Source: Takakia lepidozioides (taxonomy: Eukaryota; Streptophyta; Takakiopsida; Takakiales; Takakiaceae). From it: DNA of 60,000 bases. The translations under genes and the position numbers were made by a program. This document shows, one piece after another, positions 10,470 to 20,692 of this stretch. Position 1 is the first letter of the stretch, and each line of letters begins with the position of its first letter. The notes under the pieces are model-generated. The model was not told the DNA's origin. It made no database searches and saw only the letters and a list, made by a program, of their open reading frames with translations. The DNA lies in contig CM060733.1 in assembly GCA_030704615.1 (NCBI GenBank), positions 72,356,001 to 72,416,000 of the forward strand. Reading direction: 5' to 3'.

Positions 10470-12034
10470 ATGGCAGATCAAAGAAGTGTACAGCCATTGG
10501 GATTAATAAGAGGAGTTAAGATACAGATACAGAAGATGATCTTTATGATCACAGTAACTGTGTTGAAGATGGATGAAGTCATGGAGGCTTACTCCTTATT
10601 ATTGGGACGTCCGTGGCTGAAACAGGCCAGGGTATTCCATGACTGGAATTCTCAGTTACTAACCGTGCATAATGGGATGCACGAGATACAAATTACCACA
10701 AAGAAATCTAGTAGATTACCTGCTACGAGAAGACCTCGAGGGGTCAGAGAGTATGACTGGAGAGGAGGACTGGATGAGGAGCAGGAAGCTACCCTGTTTG
10801 CTGCACACCCAGAGTGGGAGCAGGTTGCAGAGATGCGGCTGGAAGGCCTAAGTTGTTTAAGGGTATCTGCTGTGGTGTAGTGTCAGCAACACCAATTGAA
10901 GAGGAAACCAGCAGTTACCCATCACATTTCTATGAAGAAAGAGAAGGAGAAATGGAAATCCTAGAGGAACCAGCCACTGTGAGTTTACAGGATGAAGTGG
11001 TGACTGGTTGGACAATCACAGCTGATGAGCAGGTGAGGGAAGTGAATGTGGGAACTAAAGAGGAACCGAGGATGGTGAAGGTAGGAGCTGATTTGGAGCC
11101 AGAATTCTTTGAAGAAGCTAAGAGTTTGTTCATCAAATACAGAGATGTATTTGCTTGGAGCTATGAGGATCTAAAAGGGATACCACCTGAAATCTGTCAG
11201 CATAAGATTGAACTGGAACCAGGGTCAGTACCAATCAAGCAGGCAAGGTACAGAATGAATCCCAACTACGCACAGAAGGTTGGAGAAGAGATCAAGAAGT
11301 TGGCTGAGGCTAAGTTTATATACCCAATAGAGTATACAACTTGGTTGTCACCCATTGTGATAGTTCCCAAGAAGAATGGTAAACTAAGAGTTTGTGTGAA
11401 CTACAAGAAGCTGAATGCTTGTACGAAGAAAGATCCTTTCCCTTTGCCATTCACAGAAGCAGTATTGGACACTGTGGCAGGCCATGAGATGTACTCATTC
11501 ATGGATGGCTTCAGTGGTTATAATCAAGTGCAAGTGGCAGAAGAAGACCAAGGAAAGACAGCTTTCATCACAGACTGGGGTGCTTATGCATACAAAGTCA
11601 TGCCCTTTGGACTTTGTAATGCACCAGCAACCTTTCAGAGAGTGATAAGTGAATCTTTTCATGAGTATCTGGATGATTTCATGCAGGTGTTCTTGGATGA
11701 TTTCAGTGTGTACAGCTCTAAGAATGAGCACTTGCATAAATTGGAGTTATGTCTGGCCAGATGCAGGATGAGAGGTCTGGGCCTGAATCCAGAGAAGTGT
11801 ACTTTCTGTGTGAACTCAGGGGTGCTTCTGGGACACATTGTGTGTAAGAGGGGACTTCTTGTGGATCCCAGGAAAACAGAGGCCATTAAAGCCTCTCCAC
11901 CACCAGTGAATGTTAAGAGTCTAAGGAGATTCCTTGGACAAACCATATTACAGAAGATTTGTCAGACGGTACAGCATAGCAGCACCATTGAGCAAACTTC
12001 TGAAGAAAGATGCAGTGTTTGCATGGACACCTGA
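10470..12034 (+). pseudogene. protease end and reverse transcriptase, frame-broken
   Basis: Two frames, 10470-10880 and 10814-12034, overlap at a break near 10840. The second encodes a reverse transcriptase: KLRVCVNYKKLNACTKKDPF, then MDGFSGYNQV, then MPFGLCNAPATFQ, and the catalytic box FLDDF (Tyr to Phe variant of YxDD) near 11693. The thumb region follows (RGLGLNPEKC, GHIV). The frame is lost again near 11935, where homology moves to another frame. The enzyme would copy element RNA into DNA. Confidence 0.9.
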
Positions 12035-12504
12035 ATGTCAACAGGCTTTTGAGGAACTTACATTGTCAGTAACAACTACACCTGTGCTGATTAATCCTCA
12101 CTGGCAGGAAAATATTTCATGTTCACTGTGATGCTTCTGGAGAAGCAGGAGCAGTGTTAGCCCAAAATGTTACAGGAAGGATAGATTCACCTGTGTACTA
12201 TGCTAGCCGATTGATGAACAATGCCGAAGAAATTATAGCACAACGGAAAAGAAGCATTGGCAATGATCTATGCAGTGAAGAATTCAGGCATTACCTGTTG
12301 GGCAAGAAGTTTATGTTCTATGTGGATCACCAGGCTCTGATATACCTGGTAAACAAACCTCTGATAAGCGGAAGAATAGCAAGATGGTTGATAATCTTGC
12401 ACGAGTTTGAGTTCGAGGTTGTTTACAAGCCTGGGGAGGCTGCATCTTGTGGCGGATCACTTGTCACGGTTATCAACAGGAGAACCAGCCACGGGAGTAG
12501 ATGA
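11934..12504 (+). pseudogene. RNase H region, frame-broken
   Basis: Frames 11934-12131 and 12154-12504 together cover the connection and RNase H domain (SKLLKKDAVFAWTPECQQAF, PVYYASRLM, FYVDHQAL). The two pieces are in different frames, and an expected FHVDAS-like motif at the join (about 12117-12135) is split between frames. The frame stops at 12504 before integrase. RNase H removes the RNA strand during reverse transcription. Confidence 0.85.
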
Positions 12505-12664
12505 TCAATTACCAGATGCGAGTCTATTTGCAGTGGAGGTGCAGTGAGATGACTGGTTAGATTGGCAGTGGCCAATCAGATACTACCTTGCTCATGGTCA
12601 GTGCCCACCAAGTTATGGAAAGGAGCAGAGAAAGAGAATTGCTATCAAGGCTCTACCTTACACT

Positions 12665-13605
12665 ATGGTAGGGAGCAGAATGTATAAGCTAGGACCAGAT
12701 GGAGTGCTGAAGCGATGCTTATACCACCATGAAGTTAATAAAGTTTTGGAGGAAGTTCATAAAGGAGTGGCAGGAGGTCATTTTGGAGAAGAGACTACCA
12801 GCAGGAAGATACTACATGCAGGTTACTGGTGGCCTACTTTGTTCAAAGATGTACACAAGTATTGTCAGAGTTGTGATGAATGTCAGAGGCTAGGACCTTT
12901 GCAGAGATCTGGGAAGATGGCTTTGCATCCTACAATGCCTACGGAACCATTTCAGAAATGGGGACTAGACTTTGTTGGACCAATTAACCCACCAGCCAAG
13001 AATACACAGAACAGGTACATAATTACAGCCACTGATTATACTACGAAGTGGGTGGAAGCTAAAGCTTTGAGGGACAACACAGCCAAGTCCACAGGTTCCT
13101 GTATGAGAACATACTTACACGATTTGGCTGTCCCTTGGAATTTATCAGTGATCAGGGAAGTCACTTCATTAATGAGACCATTGAATTATTGACTAAAGAG
13201 TTCATGATTGTGCATAGGAAGAGTACAACATATTACCCACAGGGTAATGGGCAGGCAGAGGCTACCAACAAAATACTATGTACTATCTTGGCTAAGATAG
13301 TCAATGCAAACAGAACGGATTGGGATACAAAGCTGCTGACAGCTTTGTGGTCATACAGGACTTCATATAAAGTCACCACTAAGTATACACCATTCCAATT
13401 AGTTTATGGTATGGAAGCTTTACTTCCAGTGGAATTCCTGTTACCTACCATGAGAACGGAATGGGGAAAGAGAATGGAATTGCAAGATTCAATTAAGGTC
13501 AGGAAACATGAATTATACCATGTGGAAGAAGTACGTGCTGATGCAGCTGATAACATGACCAGAATTCAGATGAAGGAAAGGAACAGTTTGATGAAGGCAA
13601 GATAA
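12665..13605 (+). pseudogene. integrase, frame-broken in the catalytic core
   Basis: Frame 12665-13192 starts with the HHCC zinc domain ([10 protein letters not shown] ... [11 protein letters not shown]) and the first catalytic Asp in WGLDFVGPI. Frame 13135-13605 supplies the second Asp (FISDQGSHF) and the Glu (YYPQGNGQAEATNKIL). The break lies near 13130, inside the DDE core, so no full integrase is made from this copy. Confidence 0.9.
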
Positions 13606-13626
13606 AGACTTTTTTAGACGGGAGAT

Positions 13627-14145
13627 TTGGTTCTCTGGTTGCAGAAGAAGGGAAAGATTAAAGCTTCTAAGCTTAAATCACCATGGAAAGGACCTTATGT
13701 CATACAAAAGATGTATGATAACAACACCGCCATGTTACAAACCATTAACAAAGAGATGCTGGGAAGAGTCAATGCCAATAAGTTGAAGGGGTACAGTGGT
13801 ATCCATGACAAACCATTGCAGCATGATTTGCATGTTGAAACGCAAAAGCAGTCACGGGCTGCGCCAGTGATACCAACGGAGTATGGAGCACTTGTCGCTA
13901 AGCCGAGCATATATGACCAGGGCGGGCAGAACAAGAGGCCCAGCACGGCGCGACACAGCCTATCACAGCCCAGCAAGGCGCGACACAGCCTATCACACCA
14001 GCACAACACAGCCTATCACAACCTACCACAGCGTGTCACAACCTATCACAGCTTACCACAGTGCCACACAGCTATCACAGCGTACCACAGTATGACACAG
14101 CCTGTCACAGCTCAACACAGCCTACTAGGGTTACACAATCCATAG
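13627..14145 (+). CDS. integrase C-terminal tail plus CACAGCC repeat coding
   Basis: The first ~55 residues (WKGPYVIQKMYDNNTAML, VNANKLKGY) look like the C-terminal end of a Ty3 integrase; no chromodomain is seen. The rest is a translation of the CACAGCC array and is unlikely to be meaningful protein. Confidence 0.6.
   Translation: MVLWLQKKGKIKASKLKSPWKGPYVIQKMYDNNTAMLQTINKEMLGRVNANKLKGYSGIHDKPLQHDLHVETQKQSRAAPVIPTEYGALVAKPSIYDQGGQNKRPSTARHSLSQPSKARHSLSHQHNTAYHNLPQRVTTYHSLPQCHTAITAYHSMTQPVTAQHSLLGLHNP
13925..14140 (+). repeat. internal CACAGCC-type array
   Basis: Degenerate 10-bp units of cacagcctat/cagcacaaca type directly after pol. It matches the repeat in the LTRs, although this position is 4.3 kb from the 3' LTR. 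Confidence 0.8.
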
Positions 14146-15941
14146 AATCAGTGACAGGTGGACGCAGGATAACTTCAGGGAAATGGCCGGCGGAAGAAAG
14201 GACGGAAGCCAGTTTAGAAAGGGACACGTGGAAGTCAGGGCGCAACACACAGCTGAGAAGGAAGTGCAAGAACAGATGTCATCAAGAAAGAGGACAAGAA
14301 TGGCCGTCAAAATACCTAATTAGCACGTCAATTCGGATGAATGGCGGGCCCATTAATGAATACGGAAAAGGGGCAACAGAACAAACGGCAAGTACAGAAA
14401 AGCGAAATTCTTGTCACATGTGTTATCCTAGTGGACAGTCCAGCAGGGAAAGTCCACTAAAGAAAATTAAATCTAAAATCCAGTCACAGCGGTTACAGCC
14501 AATCGAAAGCCAGAAAAAGGGATCAAGAAATTGGAGGGAATTTAAGCGCAAGAGTCGGCGTCGTTCTAAGTAACGGGCGTCTCGACGGGACAAACCATCA
14601 ATGCTATAGCTTTGAAGCTATGGAGGAACTAACAGACTATACGCTCGCATATTACTTACGCAGTGGCATAGGGACGGAAGAACAGAGCGGATTTTTCTCT
14701 TAATCGATGCTTGCAAGCCCCGCAGGCTTACAAGAAATTACCCATAGCTTTTTGTGGCAACCATACGTTTATGCTTTGTGCCCTGCAGGCATTTCTTCAA
14801 TTGTTACAGCCAAAATTTCTGTGGGTCTAGAATGAAGAGAGTGAGAGGAATGGAAGAAATCAGGGTGAAGAGCACCACAATCCTGCAGAAACAAACGATT
14901 GCTACTCCACAGGCGGTAAAGTTACTGAAGGAGCTGCGATTGGAAGGATTGCAAAGCAAAGATTGGACATTCCCCATATCCCTTACATGTTACATTCTGT
15001 GAGAACTTTGAGCCTAGGACAGGATCAACAACGTTGAAGGGAGTTGAATTAGTAATAACTTCCCCTATAACTACCAGCATTGTTTCGATTGCCATCAGGT
15101 CAGTGCATTTTGAGGAGCACAAAACAGGCAAGGGCCGCCTGCAAATAGGGGCTTTTATTCCAAGCAGGGCGTTTCCTTAAAACTCAGGGTATCGGCTTGT
15201 ACCAAGGCCCGTGTACCCCAGGGCTAAGGGAGGTAGGAGCCAGGTATTGAACGTTCTGTTTGCCATGAAACAGAACCAACAATATTGAGAGCAGATCCTT
15301 CACAGAGGAAATACCAAAAAGCCCTGAGAGGAGAAGCCTGAGGGATAAAGAATGGGCGGACATAATGTACAACCACGCACTGGTAGAGGAGAGATATGAA
15401 AAGATTACAGGGTTCTGCCGCAAAGGTCTCCTATCATAGTGTCTGGCCCAATCATTGCTCAAATAATTCTTGATTCTGGCATACTTGAGCTCGAGAAAGA
15501 AAGGAGATGGAGTGTTTTGGCCGAAACCCACTGCAATGGAAGAGCAAGGCTCTTCAACACAGTGAGGGTGGACAAGGCAGGGCAACCCCAGACTAAGAGA
15601 TAGAGGCGGGGAAAGACTGTAGTGGCGGATCCCTCTACACTGGCTTCAACCAATCACGGAATCCCATGATAATGTTTCCCAACTCTTGTGCCGGAAGGGC
15701 ACAACAGCACAGAAACTGCTATTATTATGGAAGCAGGACCTCAGAGAGGGAAGAGGAAGTTACTTCATATCACATAGCCATCACAATCCCAGATTATCGG
15801 CTTGTCATAGAGTTTTTCCCACAAGTTGTCCATGCAGTTCCACCAGAATAATTGATTTGGAAAAAGAAGGGTTAGATATTCCCACTACAGAACAGGTGGT
15901 GGCAGAAATTGAGAAGGGGACCTTCTCTATGAAATTTTGGT
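14146..15941 (+). other. element internal spacer between pol and the 3' ORF
   Basis: No domain recognised. Frame 14061-14573 is Lys/Arg-rich and may be noise. 15700-15920 is homologous to 34310-34495 (shared block around cccactacagaacaggtggtggca), so this part belongs to the family and may be the leader of the following ORF. Confidence 0.5.
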
Positions 15942-18419
15942 ATGGTCAAGGACACAGTGATTCCGGAGGTGCAACGGTTGTCCAGGGGAAACCCTGCGGT
16001 GCATATAATACACACACCTATGACGGAGGTACCACAGGTAGAATGTCAAGACAATGCAGGACCGGTGACGGATGAAGTGGTTCAGGAAGAAAATCTGGTG
16101 GGGCAATGGCCTGAGTGGTTCGTGAGGCATCACACTGTTGAGGATCAGGGAGAACAGCAGCAAGCTCACCATGATGACCCTCAACAGGCCATGCTTATGA
16201 GTTCCATAAGCAGGACACTTAATTTGTTGGGCACTTATGTCAAATCCCATGTTCCAACTTCCCAATTGGCAGCTTTGAGGGAGGAACTCATGAAGGAGTT
16301 TGAGGCTCGACTTGCCACTGAGTGTGCAAACAAGGTCGATGAAGAGGTCACTCTCAAGATGCATCAAGACTTAGAGAGTACAGAAGCGGCTTTGCAATTG
16401 GCCAATGAACAATTGATTGAGGCAGGCCTCGCCCAAGACCAGTTGCACGAAGCACATAAGCAACAGCTATACCAAATGCAGGTGAAGCATGAAAGCAAGT
16501 TGCAAGAAGTGAATGCACTACATACGGAGTTGCAGACAGTGCATGACAGGATGGCCATACAATGTGCTACACTCACAACTATGCTTGACCAAAGTACAAT
16601 AGAAATAAACAGTCAAGCGGAAAGATGTACGAAGGTAGAGGCAGAGAATGTCGAGCAAACGAAACTCATTGTCGATATGAAGAATACAATTTGTCGCAAT
16701 GAGAATACCTTCAAGCAATACAGGCAGGTTGAAGCTGACCAAGAGAGGTACATCCTTGAACACTCATGTCCAATAGAAATGAACTCTCTGTGGCTAACAA
16801 AGCTTGGAAGGAAGCCAATAATCTGGCTGCTGCCTATGCGAGTTGGTTGAACCTCATGCAAAGCGCATGGAGGCTTTAAAGCAGCAGATAGATGTGTACA
16901 GGCTCACAGAGGAGCAGACTCTCAGGGGTGCCACAAGCAACTTGGTGGATAACCACCTTATGCAGGTCTGGTTAGCACAAGGGCCAGTGGAGGGCAAAGC
17001 ACCACGAAAGCTCACCCAAAGCGAGATGAATGAGCTCAGACTGCAAGTGCAGAACATTGCCACAACTACTATAGACAATGTCTATAGTAGAATAGCGGAG
17101 TTACAGGAGGATGTAGACGGCCTGCAGACTCAAGTGGAGGACCTCACTTCAAATATCGACAAGAGAGTCTGTGTACCTGAGGAACAGCTAATGGCTTCTT
17201 ATTTACAAGCAAGAACTTTGGCTTTTCAGTCTTCTTCACAGGGGGTGCAGGAGATGCCAATGGTACAAGAGCCAGTGCCACCAACACCACAACAAGTCAC
17301 TGTGCCAGTAGCTGACCCTGTTGTTACTACAACCACACCACAGCCACCACAGCCTGAGGTATGGGGGAATGCTGCTTTTAACCCACCTAAAACTCCAGGT
17401 GCACGGGAGTACAATAGGGCTATGATTATGCCCTTCAACCAAATTTCCATTGTGTTGGATTTGGCTTGGAAAGAATTTAGTCCTCCGCAGTCATTGGCAC
17501 ATTACTATCAAATCATGCGCATTTGGTTGCCAGTGGCCACTAGGACTAAAGTTCTTCCGAACAATCGACCAATTGAGGATCATCACTTTGCACAGTACTG
17601 GCATGAGGCAAGTACCATGTTGAAGGAATTAATTGCCTTCCAAGTTGTACATGGATTCATTTATACCAAGACCAAGGAGGTAGCAAGTATTGTCATGGGC
17701 TGTGGGTTATACTACGCTGCTTGTTTTCTGGTACGTTATCACATTGAGCAACAGAAGATGCAACGCGCTTTCTGAATTATTCCAGTGGGGATCATTGGGT
17801 CTTACCTTCAGTGCCACCTCATATGTACCTATATGAGGCAAAAGTTATGATGCAAAAAGATTCTCAGATTCGTTCATGGTTTCATGCGGCCTGGAACAAT
17901 TTGTCAACACAGAAATTCGGGCCTGACGATATTTTCCTTAAGGGACATGAGGCATGGAAATATTTGCACAATTCACAAGTCATTGGTACACCACTCACAT
18001 GGACAGACAAGGAGCTCAGGGTCTTCACCAATTTTGCAATTCAGCGCTTACAACAAGTTTTACAATTTAAACTTCCAGACATGGTGGGACAACATTGTAT
18101 GCCCCAGAGAATTCCAGTTAAAGTTCGACAGTTAAAACACCTCAGGGGGGACGAGGATTCTGATACAACTGTTTCTTCAGCGGACTCTTTTGACATGGCA
18201 GAGGACTATGCAATGCAGATGGCAGAGAAGAAGCGACGGGGGTCTCCTATGCTTGAAAGATTACCTCGATATCAGCCTCCAGAGGGACTGACATATCCAG
18301 GTAGTGTTCAATCATCTCCCTCAACCAGTGACAGAACATGGGCTCGCACACGGAGTCCTTCACGAGACTCTCAACGTCACAAGGGTACTTGCTCACAAAG
18401 GTTTACAAATCCCAAATAG
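15942..18419 (+). pseudogene. 3' additional ORF (coiled-coil protein), split in three frames
   Basis: Frames 15942-16850, 16843-17775 and 17811-18419 follow one another with a short overlap and a 35-bp gap, suggesting one protein of roughly 820 residues broken by two indels or stops. The first two-thirds is rich in Gln, Glu, Leu and Ala and predicts long coiled coils; a Pro/Thr/Val linker follows (about 17260-17360), then a conserved globular part with EVASIVMGCGLYYAACF and HIEQQKMQ. The last part is conserved at 37018-37650 minus. There is no signal peptide or clear membrane segment, so it is not an obvious envelope. ORFs after pol occur in Tat and Athila lineages. Role unknown. Confidence 0.75.
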
Positions 18420-18443
18420 TAAACCGTGAGGACACGGCTTTTT

Positions 18444-18458
18444 GAAAGGGGAAGGGGT
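18444..18458 (+). other. polypurine tract
   Basis: gaaaggggaaggggt immediately before the 3' LTR, the expected plus-strand primer. The minus-strand copy at 36870-36890 has an equivalent gagagggggagggg. Confidence 0.85.
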
Positions 18459-18460
18459 AA

Positions 18461-19527
18461 TGTTAGAGGACTGTCTGGGACTTAGACACTTTTACGGGAT
18501 CTGTGGGGTACTCTTAATTTTTGCACAGACTGAGACCAATAGGAGCCTTAGGGGTGACAGCAGCGCACTTTAGGGAGGGGGTTACACAGTCCGTCACAGC
18601 CAACACAGCCCGTCACAGCCAACACAGCTCGTCACAGTCCGACACAGCCAACACAACCGTCATAGTCCAACACAGCCAGTCACAGCCAACACAGCTCGTC
18701 ACAGCTTCGCACAGCCGACACAGCCCAACACAGTCGCACAGCCAGTCACAGCCCGACACAGCCGGTCACAGCCGGTCACAGTTTCACACAGCCAGTCACA
18801 GCTTGACACAGCTGTCACGACCATAGGGAACGGATAGCAGGACAGGGAACGACTGTGGGGAACAACATCTGCGAATGGAACATGTTAGTTCACGGATGAC
18901 GGTTAGTGAGGGAAACGGTTAGAACAACGGGTAGGAAGATAAAGCCAGGAGCAAGGACTGGAAAATGATCAATTCTTGGATCATTTCTTGGGGAATCACT
19001 GCTGGAAGGAGTTCGGGGGCACTTCTTGGGGGGACTTCGGACATCACTTGGTGGAAATCAGAACTAGGAAATGAAGCGGAGAGCGCATCTCTGAGCAGAA
19101 AGAGGGAGAGCACGGAGTAGGAGAAGAACGATCTGTTGATACTTGCTGAATGCAAGAAGTAGAGTTGTAATGTAGAGCAGAATAGAGATACCATGGCTTC
19201 AGCCTGATACTTGATAGATATTAATCTGATACATACTTCATACTCACACTGTGTAGAGAGATCTGAGTGAAGCTGTGGAATGAATGGATGAGTTGATGGA
19301 ATCCGATAGATTGCTGAAGCAAACTGATACTTAATTACCAACAGTAAGGTAACTAGCTAACATGAATGCGGGAAGGAAAACAAATAGGAAACATCCCCAT
19401 GATACACTAGCTGTAGGTCATGACTGATTGTTCTGAGTGGGCTGAGTGCTTAGAGATTTCCAACTCTTCTATCTTGGAGTTTCCGCCTCGGATAGCGAAG
19501 GGATGGGTGAGTAAAAGCCGCGCGACA
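18461..19527 (+). repeat. 3' LTR
   Basis: 1067 bp, same ends as the 5' LTR, followed directly by the target duplication cttca (19528-19532). Confidence 0.93.
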
Positions 19528-19710
19528 CTTCACCAAAGTGCGGACCCTACACCCATCTGTTGCTAAGGGGCAACCACATAGCCTCACTCCCAGCTCTTCC
19601 AAGGGCTTTGGTTTGTACCCAACTTTGGGCCCATCTCCCACAAGAACAGTTTTGTGTCCCAGCACATGTGACTTCCATTGTATCTGTATTGCTCAGTGGC
19701 ATAGAGGCAT
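19528..19710 (+). pseudogene. continuation of the PIF-like exon beyond the LTR insertion
   Basis: Directly after the second copy of the target site the sequence reads VRTLHPSVAKGQPHSLTP in the frame that left 6150, with a Ser/Pro-rich composition as expected of a PIF linker. Joining the flanks at the target duplication keeps this frame open for several hundred bases. From about 19720 the sequence turns into short gttcacacagt repeats and PIF-like character is lost. No bHLH domain is present. Confidence 0.5.
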
Positions 19711-19937
19711 GAACTATTCTGTTCACACAGTTTCTGACAAATTAGACACAGTCAATTGTTCACACAGTCTGTTCAATTGTTCACTGTTCTGTTCACACAG
19801 TCAATTGATGGTCTCTTTCAGGATGTCAATTTCACTGATGATGTCCCTAGATATACTTCTGAAGTGGTTTGCACCTCACCTTCAATTTTCTGCTGAAAGG
19901 ATTTGTTGGTTGCTTGCAGATTTCCACTCCTCAATGT

Positions 19938-20519
19938 CTATGCCGACATGTCTACAACATGCAAGGTCCTTCCACGCAGTCTCCTAGCTAGGTACACATA
20001 TATTGTCATGGTCTCCCATAACTTGTGTCCATTATTGAGTATTGTATCCTTCGAAACATCATCTGCTCGTCTTTGTAGGGTGGTAGATAAAGGGTCTGCA
20101 CACAGGTAGAGGACTGAATGCAAAGGATTATCTTTTCGGTCTAGGAGCATGATGCTCATGCGTCGTGCTCCAAAATACTCCAAAGCTGTCGTAAACACGA
20201 CAAGATGAGTTCTTTCTGCATAGGTCATGCTGTTCACACACCTCGTGAACCAATGGCATTGCACGGGGTCAATGGAGTGGTGGAAGTCGCAGTGTCGTAG
20301 GAAATCTGCCGTCTCAATAGCACAGGTCCCGTTGAACAACACCCTTAGCATCTCTGGAGTGAGTGGATCCAAGCGAGCTCGCATTTCTGATTTTTTCTGG
20401 GGAGATGGGGTGGAGATGGCCGTCCGACGCGCAGCCGTCGGTCGGCTGAAATGTAGAGTGGGAGAATAAGCATGAAACTTATCATACCTGCAACCTTTGC
20501 TGAGCCAGACAGTACACAT
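19938..20519 (-). pseudogene. HECT-type E3 ubiquitin ligase-like domain fragment
   Basis: 193-residue frame. Residues about 50-165 align by eye with the C-terminal part of HECT domains: LTPEMLRVLFNG, then ETADFLRHCDFHHSIDP, then CHWFTRCVNSM, AERTHLVVFTT, and LHSVLYLCADPLSTTLQ, where Cys140 sits where the catalytic Cys of HECT ligases is expected. The upstream N-lobe is not visible. A possible splice acceptor (tacatttcag) lies at 20446-20455, so the exon may begin there rather than at the listed Met. HECT ligases transfer ubiquitin through a thioester Cys. The fragment lies head-to-head with the plus-strand gene at 20693. Weak similarity; function not certain. Confidence 0.45.
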
Positions 20520-20692
20520 TCTTCCTCGACAGACCGAAAAGACTTCATTTTAAGTTTTTGCAGTTGGTAATGACAGATTAAACCCAGAACTGAATCTATA
20601 TTCAATCAGCTTGCAAGAATTCCTCTTCTATATACAATGGTGTAATTTTCTATAATGCATTCAATTAGAGAACACCTACAGGGGATGGGGCC

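Larger units (their letters stand above)
6151..19527 (+). mobile_element. complete Ty3/gypsy LTR retrotransposon, Tat/Ogre-like, 13.4 kb
   Basis: Two direct LTRs (6151-7215 and 18461-19527) begin TGTTAGAGGAC and end GCGACA. The 5-bp target duplication cttca flanks them at 6146-6150 and 19528-19532. A primer-binding site follows the 5' LTR and a purine tract precedes the 3' LTR. Internal order: extra ORF, gag with three CCHC knuckles, protease, reverse transcriptase, RNase H, integrase, then a long extra ORF. RT-RNaseH before integrase defines Ty3/gypsy; the extra ORFs and PBS style recall Tat/Ogre elements. Pol frames carry several breaks, so this copy is probably not autonomous. LTRs differ by roughly ten substitutions outside their tandem array, suggesting recent insertion. 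Confidence 0.93.

Noticed and set aside
13883-14145. His/Ser/Thr repeat protein after integrase
   Set aside because: It is a translation of the CACAGCC DNA array, open in several frames.
15942-18419. Envelope-like ORF as in Athila elements
   Set aside because: No signal peptide or convincing transmembrane segment; the sequence is mostly coiled coil.
20446-20487. 42-bp intron in the HECT-like gene
   Set aside because: GT and AG are present, but the length is below the usual plant minimum, so it was not annotated as a splice event.
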